Shown: positions 25,747 to 34,107 of the stretch, one piece after another
How the letters are laid out: every line of letters starts with the position of its first letter
Numbering within the stretch: position 1 is the stretch's first letter
DNA from: Caldilineaceae bacterium SB0662_bin_25
GTDB lineage: Bacteria > Chloroflexota > Anaerolineae > Caldilineales > Caldilineaceae
Direction: 5' to 3'
Length of the DNA stretch: 42,194 nucleotides
NCBI GenBank assembly: GCA_009840225.1
Contig: VXOE01000238.1
Span: forward strand, 1 to 42,194
Notes under the pieces: model-generated
What the model was told of the DNA's origin: nothing
Databases searched by the model: none
The model's input: the letters and a program-made list of their open reading frames with translations, nothing else
Translations under genes and position numbers: made by a program

Positions 25747-26730
25747 ATGGACTACAGTGAATCCGATCGTGAATTCTGGGAAGAGGAGCTGGCGGACTTC
25801 GTTCCGCAGAGAGTTTTCGATGCCCACTGTCACCTGTTCGATGCGGCGGATATGCGGCCGGACGCGCCGGCGACGACGCGGTCGTATGCCGATCTGGAGA
25901 CAATGCGGGCCTGGGGTCGTCTCATGTTTCCGGGTCGACAGATGAACTTTCTTCTGCTGGGGATGCCCAAGGTTGGCATTGACGTGGGAAAACATACGGC
26001 AATGCTTGCCGGGCAGGTCGCCCTGGCCCCCTCTTCACGGGCCAATCGCCTGGTCACGCCATTCTGTGACATCAACAGTATAGAGGAGGATATCAAGCGT
26101 ACGGGCTTTATCGGATTAAAGCCCTATCGGGTGTTTTCTTCGACCGGAGATACGGACTACTGCAGGATTCACGAGTTTCTGACGCACGAACAGATGGAGC
26201 TTGCCAACGACCGCGGACTCTGGGTCACGATGCATCTGTCGCGGCCGGGTGGCTGCGCGGATGAGGCGAACCTGGCAGACCTGGAAGAGTACACGACGCG
26301 CCGCTATCCCCAGATCAAGTGGATCCTTGCCCATTGCGCGCGCAGCTTTACCTACTGGCCGATTCGGGAAGCGATTGATCGCTTGCGCGACATGCCAAAT
26401 ATTTGGTACGATCTGTCGGCGGTTACGACCATGCCTCCCTTTTTGACGTTGTTCCGAGAGGAAGATTTGAAGCGGATCTTCTACGGATCGGATGGTGTCG
26501 ATTCAGCTTTCTTTCACGGCAAATATGTTCCATTCGGGCGATACTGGTATCAGGTGGAGCCGAATGAAGAACAGTTCAGCTTTGCGCACACGGACGCACG
26601 TCCGGTTCTCTGCATTTACGAACAGATAATGGCCATGAAACAGGCCGCCGAGATCGCCGGACTGTCCAAAGACGACATTGAGGGCATCTTCTGGCGTAAT
26701 GCCATCGAGGCGTTTCAGATCGATTTGTAG
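25747..26730 (+). CDS. amidohydrolase (PF04909 type)
   Basis: 327-aa metal-dependent hydrolase. The start at 25747 has GGAGGT six bases upstream; earlier ATGs at 25720 and 25723 have none. Signatures: VFDAHCHLF with His27 and His29, FIGLKPYRVF, VTMHLSRPGG, ILAHCARSF, and IFYGSDGVDSAF with the metal-site Asp. It is longer than the preceding amidohydrolase, with an extra helical N-terminus (EFWEEELADF) and an insertion after the first strand. It resembles uncharacterised amidohydrolases found near transporter genes. It ends the amidohydrolase series, 154 bases before the M14 peptidase-like gene. Confidence 0.87.
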   Translation: MDYSESDREFWEEELADFVPQRVFDAHCHLFDAADMRPDAPATTRSYADLETMRAWGRLMFPGRQMNFLLLGMPKVGIDVGKHTAMLAGQVALAPSSRANRLVTPFCDINSIEEDIKRTGFIGLKPYRVFSSTGDTDYCRIHEFLTHEQMELANDRGLWVTMHLSRPGGCADEANLADLEEYTTRRYPQIKWILAHCARSFTYWPIREAIDRLRDMPNIWYDLSAVTTMPPFLTLFREEDLKRIFYGSDGVDSAFFHGKYVPFGRYWYQVEPNEEQFSFAHTDARPVLCIYEQIMAMKQAAEIAGLSKDDIEGIFWRNAIEAFQIDL

Positions 26731-26884
26731 GTCGAGATCGCGGCTGTATATAGTTTGAACCGTCTCCTTTGAGTGGATCGACTCTGGTTTGGCCCAGTGT
26801 GGATGTGAAACAAGGATAAGGATACAGGAGGAAGGAACAGAGAGTAGCGACTGCCCAAATTGATAGCCCAAATAGGATAAGCCT

Positions 26885-28402
26885 ATGAGTCACGTGCATC
26901 AGCGTCCAGAGTTGGGTCCAACACCTGGCCCAAGTATAGCGGAGATGGAGGAGGGGCTGAGACGATGGGCGGCCGCCCGGCCTGGAATCATGCAGGTCGA
27001 GACTGTAGGTCGAACACCGAAGGGGCTGCCTGTGCTTCTTTGTCGCATCAGCGATGCTGACGTTGCCGACGAAGACAAGCAGGTGGCCCTTTTTACTTCG
27101 ACGCACAGCGGCGTTGAGCGGGTAACGACGGCCGGCCTGCTGCAATTGATCAAGTGGCTCATCGGCGACGACTCGCTGGCAGAGGAGATTCGGCGGCGGC
27201 AGATAGTCCTCATCATGCCGGCGTGCGAACCGGAGAGCTATGATCGAAAGCTGATCGACGTTGCCGAGTTTTTCGCCGGCCGCAGCCGCTGGGTCTATGA
27301 AGGATGGGGGTGGGATGGACCCCTGGATCCTGAGAACCAGCCTGAGGCCATGGCGGTCAAGGAGGTGGTGGACAGGTACCAGCCGGAGGTCCATCAGGAC
27401 GTGCATGGCATCTGGTTCGAGCAGTCGACGATGACGGAAAGCACCGGCATTTCGTGGGCTTCAAATCTGTACCGGGGGTACTGGCGGGGGATTCCCGATC
27501 TGATGAACCAGGCGGCGGAGGATGCCGGCTACCTGACAACCCGCGGTGAGGAGAGCGCCGGGCAGATGCTGTCGACTGTGCCGGTCGAGGGCGTGGAGCG
27601 CTGGTTTTACGGAAGTACGTCGACGCCGAAGGTCGTTTGCGGGCTTTATTCCTACATCCAATACCATAGCATTATACAGACTATGGAGGTGGGATGGGAG
27701 GAAAGCACGGTGCTGCGGCTGCGGCGGCTGCTGCAGGTTGGCAATGAGGTGTGGCGCGAGGAGCCCTACGCCGGCTACCCCGCCAATCAGGTCAGTTGCC
27801 GGTCGTCGGTGGCGATTGCAGGGTGGGGCAGGACAGCAGCGCAACGACGGGCAAGCCGGGTTGAATTGTGGCGAAAGTTGCCGCAGATTTCGCATACGTG
27901 CGGGTGGCCTGAGGCCCGCGACGGCGTGGTTGCATTTGTCTCAACGTCGCCGGAAAGCCGAAACCTCTATGCGCCGGGAGACGCATCGTCCGCGCCGAAT
28001 CTGAACGAGCCGAATCTGGAGCCGATGTTTGCCAAGCTCAAGCAGAATCCTCGCTTTGACGGCGATGCCCTGGACGAGTTTCTCGGACTGTCGGTATCGC
28101 GTCAGGTTACGTGGCCGCAGGTAGAGTATGAAGGACCGGTGGAGCCAATCCAGAACGGCCTTGCGATTCGACTTCGTCTTCCCCATCCGGACGTAACTTT
28201 CAAGCATCTCAGATTGGATGGACACGTCATGGAACCGTCTGACGTTGACGGCTATTTTGTGTATCACAACCCCGGCACCATCGTGCAGGTCAACATTCCG
28301 CCCGGTAAGGTGGAGGACTTTCACGTGGTGACCGCTGTATTCGATTCGGCTGCGGAGCGGAGATCGGGTTTCCACCCACAGGACTGGGACCTGAACGGTT
28401 GA
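26885..28402 (+). CDS. M14 carboxypeptidase-like protein with altered zinc motif
   Basis: 505-aa protein resembling zinc carboxypeptidases (family M14) in its first ~300 residues. The region of the HxxE zinc motif reads STHSGVERVTTAGLL: His74 and Glu78 are one residue too far apart compared with the paralogue at 32505 (EHGQERS). A later HQDVHG supplies His174 as a possible third ligand, and IQTMEVGWEES keeps a candidate catalytic Glu. The C-terminal ~130 residues form a separate beta-rich domain ending in GTIVQVNIPPGKVEDFHVV. No signal peptide is visible. It is probably linked to the transporter that follows. Peptidase activity is uncertain because of the motif change. Confidence 0.75.
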   Translation: MSHVHQRPELGPTPGPSIAEMEEGLRRWAAARPGIMQVETVGRTPKGLPVLLCRISDADVADEDKQVALFTSTHSGVERVTTAGLLQLIKWLIGDDSLAEEIRRRQIVLIMPACEPESYDRKLIDVAEFFAGRSRWVYEGWGWDGPLDPENQPEAMAVKEVVDRYQPEVHQDVHGIWFEQSTMTESTGISWASNLYRGYWRGIPDLMNQAAEDAGYLTTRGEESAGQMLSTVPVEGVERWFYGSTSTPKVVCGLYSYIQYHSIIQTMEVGWEESTVLRLRRLLQVGNEVWREEPYAGYPANQVSCRSSVAIAGWGRTAAQRRASRVELWRKLPQISHTCGWPEARDGVVAFVSTSPESRNLYAPGDASSAPNLNEPNLEPMFAKLKQNPRFDGDALDEFLGLSVSRQVTWPQVEYEGPVEPIQNGLAIRLRLPHPDVTFKHLRLDGHVMEPSDVDGYFVYHNPGTIVQVNIPPGKVEDFHVVTAVFDSAAERRSGFHPQDWDLNG

Positions 28403-28611
28403 AGCGTTGGGACCAGGTATGGCCGAGGCGACCGCTTCATCCTGATATAGGAAACTGGGAGGTGTCATGCCGGAGAGATGTGTACCTTGTGAATCGTGAA
28501 TCGGGTCTGGGCAGCCTACGGTCTCTGCGATTCAATGTATCGGCAGCAAGCGTGTGATGACATCGGGAGATTCTTCGATAGACATAGAGAGTTATGGGGG
28601 AGATATCCAAG

Positions 28612-30261
28612 ATGAAACGCTATTCTTTGCCTATACTGATTGTCGTTTTGGGGCTGTTGATCTCTGCCTGTGTGGCGCCGGCTCCGGCCGCTGGGGATGC
28701 GGGCGCAGCGGACGCTGAGGAAGCGGCGGAGCCTGCAGTTGAGCAGGTCATTCGCTACGGCATGATTCAGAGTATGAAGACGTTTGACCCGGCGCGGGAA
28801 GGCGGGTTTGGCCGCTTTATCATGCAGCACGTGTGGTTGCCGCCATTCGTTGCCGACCCGGACGCGAATCTGACGCCGGGAACGTGCACGTCGTACGACG
28901 TCAGCGAGGACGGGACGACCTACACGCTGCACGTGAATCCTGAGGTCAAGTGGTCGGATGGAAGCCAGTTCACGGCCGGTGATATCAAGGCCTGGTTCGA
29001 ATATGTGGTGAATCCCGAGAATCCGGCCGGTTGGGTGCCGCCGAACTATGCCGGCATTGTGGGCTATGATGCGGTGCGGGACGGCAGTGCCACCGAGATG
29101 GAAGGGCTGGTGGTCGTTGACGAATTCACACTGGAGATCAACCTGAAAGAGGCAGATCCTCTGTTCATTTACAAGGTGCTTGCCAACTACAACTCATCCA
29201 CAGCCAAAGCTGAACAGGCGTGGGCGGACCTGAATGGGGAGTGGTGGACCAACGATCCGCTGGTCACGGGGCCGTATACGATCGAGTCGTGGGATGACGA
29301 CGTGATGAGCTACGTCTACGTGCCCAACCCGAACTATTGGGGCGAGAACAAGGCATCGATACGGGTCGAAGTAACGTCGGTGCTTGCTGAGGAAACGCTG
29401 AGCCTGATGTATGAGAACGACCAGTTTGACATCGTCATATTCACGGGCGCGGCGGGAGACGCGTTGTCGCTGAAGTATCCCGAAGATGTCGTGCCGATGA
29501 ACTACCGGTACAGCAACATCTGGGGATTCAATCCGAATCTGCCCCCGATGGACGATCCGTTGGTGAGAAGGGCGCTGATCCACGCCATTGATCACGAACG
29601 CATCGTACAGGTCATTTACGGTGACACGAAGGACCCGGCGGCTGGTCCCATCTACCCGGGCCTGTCGGGCCATCGCCCCGAGATTTTCGACGAGGCCGGC
29701 GCGCTTCAGTATGATCCCGAACTGGCCAAGGAGGAGCTGGCCCAGTCATCTTACGGTTCGGCTGAGAACCTGCCCAAACTCAATTTGGCGCTGGGAACAC
29801 CGGATGCCGAGTGGGTGCGGGGCATGGAGATGATCCTGGAGATGTGGCGAGACACTCTCGGGATTACGAACGTCGAAACCAAGCCGTGGTGGAATGATTG
29901 GGCGCGGGGCGATGCCAGGGCGGACGTCGTGCACATGGGCGGTTTTGGCTGGGGTACGTTGCCGGACCCTGGACATGCCGTATGGCGGGCCGCTTACACC
30001 GGGAACGCCATGAGCAGAATCAGATACAGCAATCCCGAGGTGGACGCGCTGCTTGACGAGGCGATGTCTCTGAGTCGGGATGACCCTCGCTTCCTTGAGC
30101 TGGTACACGAGGCGGAGCGGATTTACCTGGAAGACTACGTCTGGAAGCCGTTCTTCGTGGTCTCCTATTCGTGGCATGCGAAGCCCTGGGTGCAGGGTCT
30201 TCAGGGCACCTGGTATAACAACTGGTACAACATTGAAGAGGTAATTGTGTCGGAACGGTAG
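28612..30261 (+). CDS. family 5 ABC transporter solute-binding lipoprotein
   Basis: 549-aa SBP_bac_5 protein. ATG 28612 is preferred: GGGGGAG lies nine bases upstream and the protein then begins with the signal peptide (lipobox ISAC, Cys20). It is related to the trio at 445-5686, sharing YDPELAKEELAQSSYGSAEN, the EQVIRYG start of the mature domain and NNWYNIEE near the end. Transport system 3 therefore looks like an older duplicate of system 1. It lies between an M14-like gene and its own permeases, from which it is separated by two hairpins. Confidence 0.93.
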   Translation: MKRYSLPILIVVLGLLISACVAPAPAAGDAGAADAEEAAEPAVEQVIRYGMIQSMKTFDPAREGGFGRFIMQHVWLPPFVADPDANLTPGTCTSYDVSEDGTTYTLHVNPEVKWSDGSQFTAGDIKAWFEYVVNPENPAGWVPPNYAGIVGYDAVRDGSATEMEGLVVVDEFTLEINLKEADPLFIYKVLANYNSSTAKAEQAWADLNGEWWTNDPLVTGPYTIESWDDDVMSYVYVPNPNYWGENKASIRVEVTSVLAEETLSLMYENDQFDIVIFTGAAGDALSLKYPEDVVPMNYRYSNIWGFNPNLPPMDDPLVRRALIHAIDHERIVQVIYGDTKDPAAGPIYPGLSGHRPEIFDEAGALQYDPELAKEELAQSSYGSAENLPKLNLALGTPDAEWVRGMEMILEMWRDTLGITNVETKPWWNDWARGDARADVVHMGGFGWGTLPDPGHAVWRAAYTGNAMSRIRYSNPEVDALLDEAMSLSRDDPRFLELVHEAERIYLEDYVWKPFFVVSYSWHAKPWVQGLQGTWYNNWYNIEEVIVSER

Positions 30262-30288
30262 CCTAGCGTGTGACTGGTGCGGCAAGAA

Positions 30289-30321
30289 GGGAGGCTGGCT
30301 TGGGACACGAGCCAGTCTCCC
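30289..30321 (+). terminator. stem-loop after the third-system binding-protein gene
   Basis: GGGAGGCTGGCT (30289-30300) pairs with AGCCAGTCTCCC (30310-30321), 12 bp with one G-U, around a nine-base loop. No T-tract follows. It is the first of two hairpins in this gap. Confidence 0.6.
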
Positions 30322-30401
30322 GGATGCCCGCCAATCGTGTTTGGCAAGTTCCGGTTCCTGCCAGAGGGCTGAAATGAACCAAGACACAGGTTTCGCCCAG
30401 G

Positions 30402-30433
30402 AATCTCGCGCAGGCCGCCGCGAGATTTTTCTT
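30402..30433 (+). terminator. intrinsic terminator between binding-protein and permease genes
   Basis: A perfect nine-bp stem AATCTCGCG/CGCGAGATT (30402-30410 with 30419-30427) with an eight-base loop is followed by TTTCTTT. This is the most classical intrinsic terminator in the window. It lies inside what should be one transport operon, so permease expression would need read-through or a promoter in the 110 bases before 30544, where I see no clear one. Confidence 0.75.
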
Positions 30434-30543
30434 TGGTGCGGCATTTGCAGGTCGTCAGGCGGTGTGAGGAGAGGCTTCAGGTAGGGCACAAGGTGACAGC
30501 TTCAGTTCATTTTGTTTTGCGAGAGTGACGAGGAGAGTACAGA

Positions 30544-31482
30544 TTGTTCAAGTATTTGATCATGCGCGTGCTCGGAATCATCCCTCTGCTGTTGGTGGTT
30601 CTCGTGATCATCTTCACTTTGGGCCACATGGCGCCCGGCGACCCGATTGAGATGATGTATGAAAGTATGGAAACGGTGGTGGCTACCGAAGAGATGGTGG
30701 CGCGGGAGCGAGCGCGGCTTGGTCTAGATCAACCGCTGCACGTGCAGTTCGTGAGATATGTGCGCAATGTTTTTCAGGGCAACCTGGGCGATTCGATTGT
30801 ACGCAGCCGCCCCGTGTTGGGCATGATCCTAAAGGTTTTCCCTATTTCAGCCCAAGTGGGGCTTCTGGCATTTGTGGTTCTGGTTGTAACCGGCATACCG
30901 TTGGGCGTTTTGGCGGCGGTGAAGCAGAACACGGCGGTGGACTATTTTATTGTGGGCGGGAGTCTGTTCCTGCGCACCGTTCCCGTCTATGTTCTGGCGC
31001 CTCTGCTGTTCATCATCCTGGTGCTCAGGCTTGACGTGATGAATGTTCCGTACGGTTGGAAGGGTATCACGCATCCGAATGTGATCATGCCGACGCTGAT
31101 GTTGATCCTGTTTCCCCTGGCGGTGGTGATTCGGCAGATGCGGGTCGGTATCCTGGAAGTGGCTGAGAACGATTACGTGCGCACGGCACGGGCGAAGGGG
31201 CTAAGGGAGCGCCAGGTGATTCTGGGGCATGTCATGCGCAATGCGATAACGCCGGTGGTGACATCGCTGGGGTTGATTGTTACGGGCTTGATCACGGGGT
31301 CAGTTTTTGTGGAGCAGATTTTCGGCATCCCCGGCTATGGGAATCTATTCGTTACTTCGCTCATTCAGCGCGACTATCCGCTGATGATGGGCTGCACGCT
31401 GTTTGGGGCGTTCCTCATCATGATGAGCAACCTCATCGTGGACTTTGTCTACCCGTTCCTGGATCCCAGGGTGACGCTGTGA
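30544..31482 (+). CDS. ABC transporter permease, DppB/OppB type
   Basis: 312-aa inner-membrane permease beginning at TTG (FKYLIMRVLGIIPLLLVVLV), with GAGGAGAG about eight bases upstream. The EAA loop is NDYVRTARAKGLRERQVILGH, followed by RNAITPVVT. It shares a short NVPYGWKG insertion with the permease at 5778. It overlaps the next gene by four bases, so DppB and DppC of this system are translationally coupled. The substrate presumably comes from the lipoprotein at 28612. Confidence 0.93.
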   Translation: MFKYLIMRVLGIIPLLLVVLVIIFTLGHMAPGDPIEMMYESMETVVATEEMVARERARLGLDQPLHVQFVRYVRNVFQGNLGDSIVRSRPVLGMILKVFPISAQVGLLAFVVLVVTGIPLGVLAAVKQNTAVDYFIVGGSLFLRTVPVYVLAPLLFIILVLRLDVMNVPYGWKGITHPNVIMPTLMLILFPLAVVIRQMRVGILEVAENDYVRTARAKGLRERQVILGHVMRNAITPVVTSLGLIVTGLITGSVFVEQIFGIPGYGNLFVTSLIQRDYPLMMGCTLFGAFLIMMSNLIVDFVYPFLDPRVTL

Positions 31483-32492
31483 CGAACCAATCCGGGACGC
31501 GAGAGGCTGAGCAGCGGTCTTCCAAGGCCATACGCGACACTCTAGCAAGTGAGCTTGACAGGCCGGAATCCGGGCAGAGAGGATTGTGGAGCGATGCGTT
31601 CCGGCGATTGCTGCGTAACCGTTTGTCCCTGATCGGCCTGATTATTGTTATTCTCACCTATGCCACGGCGCTGGCCGGGCCGTACCTGGCGCCCTACGAC
31701 TACCTAGACCAGAATCTTGAACAGATTGGTATGCCCCCTAATGCGGAGCACTGGCTGGGTACGGATGACGTTGGCCGAGACTATTTCAGCCGCTTGCTTC
31801 ATGCGATGCGGACGGCGGTGTTGATTTCGATTCTAGTGCCGCTCCTGACTCTTGTCATCGGTGTGACGCTGGGCACTGTGAGCGCGTATTCGGGCAGGGC
31901 GGTGGACAACACGATCATGCGTCTGGCCGACGTTGTGATGACGATCCCTACCATTCTCTTTGCCGCCCTGATCAATGCTTCGATTGCGGAACCACTGGAG
32001 GCCGTGATGGCGGCGTTGCAGGACCAGACGGGGTGGAGATTTCTGACCAACACCGTCTATGTTGACTATCTGATCGTCTTCAGCGCGCTTTCGCTTATCT
32101 CATGGCCAGGTGAGGCGCGGCTGATACGGGGCCAGATTCTTTCGCTGCGGGAGCAGGACTATGTACTGGCGGCGCGTGCGGTGGGGGCGACCAACAAGCA
32201 GATCATGCTACGGCACCTGGTGCCCAACTCGCTGGGTCCTGTCATTGTAAGTTTCACGTTCAGCATGTCGAGCGCCATGATTCTGGAGGCTTCGCTCAGC
32301 TATCTCGGTATTGGCATACAGCCGCCCGGGGCCAGTTTGGGTTCGATGATCAACAGATCGATGCCGTCGTGGCGGACGTGGCCGCATCTGATCGCGATCC
32401 CGGCCATCGTGTTGGGGATTGTGACGCTGGCGATCAACTTCCTGGGTGACGGCCTGAACGACGCATTGAATCCACGACAGGCGGGCAATTGA
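31479..32492 (+). CDS. ABC transporter permease, DppC/OppC type
   Basis: 337-aa permease starting at a GTG that overlaps the upstream stop. About 45 cytoplasmic residues precede RLLRNRLSLIGLIIV. It contains HWLGTDDVGRDYFSRLLHA, the EAA loop EQDYVLAARAVGATNKQIMLRH, and the same type of 35-residue insertion (AEPLEAVMAALQDQTGWRFL) as the DppC-like protein at 6815. As in the other two systems no ATPase subunit follows; the next gene encodes an M14-like protein. Confidence 0.93.
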   Translation: MTNQSGTREAEQRSSKAIRDTLASELDRPESGQRGLWSDAFRRLLRNRLSLIGLIIVILTYATALAGPYLAPYDYLDQNLEQIGMPPNAEHWLGTDDVGRDYFSRLLHAMRTAVLISILVPLLTLVIGVTLGTVSAYSGRAVDNTIMRLADVVMTIPTILFAALINASIAEPLEAVMAALQDQTGWRFLTNTVYVDYLIVFSALSLISWPGEARLIRGQILSLREQDYVLAARAVGATNKQIMLRHLVPNSLGPVIVSFTFSMSSAMILEASLSYLGIGIQPPGASLGSMINRSMPSWRTWPHLIAIPAIVLGIVTLAINFLGDGLNDALNPRQAGN

Positions 32493-32504
32493 CGAGGGCG
32501 CATC

Positions 32505-34031
32505 GTGAACATGAGTTGGATTCCGCGAGATTGGTCTCAAGGATCCGCAGACAGTGGTGATCTGCTCTCTTATCCGTCGCTGCCGGAACTGGAATCCTTC
32601 TACAGTGAATTGCAGGAGGAATATCCGGGTTATGTCGCATTGGAGAATGCCGGACAATCGGTGCAGGGGCGACCGATCTGGCTTCTGACGATCACGGACC
32701 GGGATACCAGCGACGAAGACAACCAGCGCGTCCTAATGGTTGGGCAGGAGCACGGGCAGGAGCGGAGCGCAAGCCTGGCACTGTTGGAACTGGCGCGCTG
32801 GCTTGTTACGCCAGAGGCGGCCGAGATTCGCCGCAGGCAAAGTGTGGGGCTGATGCCGGTGGTCAATCCTGATTCGTGGGAGGATCTGCGGTTCAACAAC
32901 GTGAATGACGTGAACCTTTATGCCGATTACTCTCTTGATGGCGAGCCTACCCAACCGGAATCCCAGGCTGTGGCAGCGGTTCTCGCCCGAATGCAGCCGG
33001 AACTGTTCTGTTCGCTTCACGGGACGGAGTTTGGCTGGAAGTACCGTATGGGAGAGAGCAACGGGTTTTCGTGGACGACCAGCCAGTTCGATCGCGCTCA
33101 CTCGCGTCTCTTTATCGAGGAGATCAACCGGGCGGCAGAGTCAGCAGGATATCCGCAGGATCGAGGGGAAGAGGAGGCGGAGCGGATTCTGCCGTGGTTG
33201 CCGGGCAATGTACACCATTCGTATTATTCGGGCCAGCGCATAACTTCCTGCGTGCATGCATATCACCGCTATCACACGCTGGCCAATACGATGGAGGTAC
33301 ATCATCCTCTCAGCGGGCTGATTCGGTGCAGGAGGATGCTCGAACTCGGCAACCGGCCTTGGAGGACTGAAGCGGTTGCCGGCTATCCTGTGCGGACGAT
33401 GTTTCAGCAGGATGAGACGTTTGTTGCGGCGTATGGGCGGACAGCGGCTGAACGCCGTGCCAGCCGGGTGGAGCTCTGGGCGCATACGGACCAGTTTGTT
33501 GTTGCTCGAGGCGTCAACGAGCCGGTGGGTATGGCTCTATCTGCCTTTTCTCTGGACCCTGCCGATTTTGGGCGCTGGCGATCATTGGAAATCGACAGTT
33601 TTCTGCAGCAGTACGGAGAGGAGATTGGGGTAGATCTGTCCGAGATGCGCGCCCGTTGCCAGCGGTATCCTCGATTTCAAAGTTTGCGCTGCGATCAGAT
33701 CAGGCCGGTTGGGAAGGGGCAGGCCAGACCCCTGTTGCGAGCGGCCAGCCAGGGGTTGGCGTTGCGCCTGCGGTTGCCGAACCGGTCGGATGTTCAGCGT
33801 GTGTGGCTGGACGGACGACCGATTGACCCGTCGCCTCGGGACGGCTACGAAAGCTGGCAGACGACAAACGGATTTACAATCCTACAGGTCAATATTCCGC
33901 CAAGGGCCGAGTCCGGTCAGTTCCAGCGTCACTTGATCGCGGCGGCATACGGGGCACCGCGCACCGATCAAGGGAATCTGGCGGCAGCAGAAAATGAGGA
34001 ACTGGAAGTGAGGCAGAGCGAGGGGAACTAA
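32505..34031 (+). CDS. M14 carboxypeptidase-like protein, canonical zinc motif
   Basis: 508-aa paralogue of the gene at 26885. The zinc motif is regular: EHGQERS with His83 and Glu86 (HxxE), then VNPDSWEDLRFNNVNDVNLY, which resembles the M14 NPDG...DLN region, CSLHGTEF with His172, and TMEVHHPL with a candidate catalytic Glu. A beta-rich C-terminal domain ends in FTILQVNIPPRAESGQFQRH. GAGGG precedes a GTG at 32505; ATG 32511 is an alternative start. No signal peptide is visible. It probably trims imported peptides or amide-linked conjugates. It lies 12 bases after the DppC-like gene, so it is in the same operon. Confidence 0.82.
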   Translation: MNMSWIPRDWSQGSADSGDLLSYPSLPELESFYSELQEEYPGYVALENAGQSVQGRPIWLLTITDRDTSDEDNQRVLMVGQEHGQERSASLALLELARWLVTPEAAEIRRRQSVGLMPVVNPDSWEDLRFNNVNDVNLYADYSLDGEPTQPESQAVAAVLARMQPELFCSLHGTEFGWKYRMGESNGFSWTTSQFDRAHSRLFIEEINRAAESAGYPQDRGEEEAERILPWLPGNVHHSYYSGQRITSCVHAYHRYHTLANTMEVHHPLSGLIRCRRMLELGNRPWRTEAVAGYPVRTMFQQDETFVAAYGRTAAERRASRVELWAHTDQFVVARGVNEPVGMALSAFSLDPADFGRWRSLEIDSFLQQYGEEIGVDLSEMRARCQRYPRFQSLRCDQIRPVGKGQARPLLRAASQGLALRLRLPNRSDVQRVWLDGRPIDPSPRDGYESWQTTNGFTILQVNIPPRAESGQFQRHLIAAAYGAPRTDQGNLAAAENEELEVRQSEGN

Positions 34032-34107
34032 TCCCGGCTGCGCCGGGATTTCAGACTCGACTCTTCAACAGCGGGCGGTAGGGGGGCAACCCGACCTATC
34101 GCCCGCT
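34030..34107. terminator. convergent terminator region
   Basis: Two hairpins lie between converging genes. AATCCCGGC-tgc-GCCGGGATT (34030-34050) begins on the final base of the plus-strand stop codon. A 13-bp stem (34070-34082 with 34095-34107, one G-U) covers the stop codon (34096-34098) of the minus-strand gene. Together they would end transcription from both sides. Confidence 0.65.
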
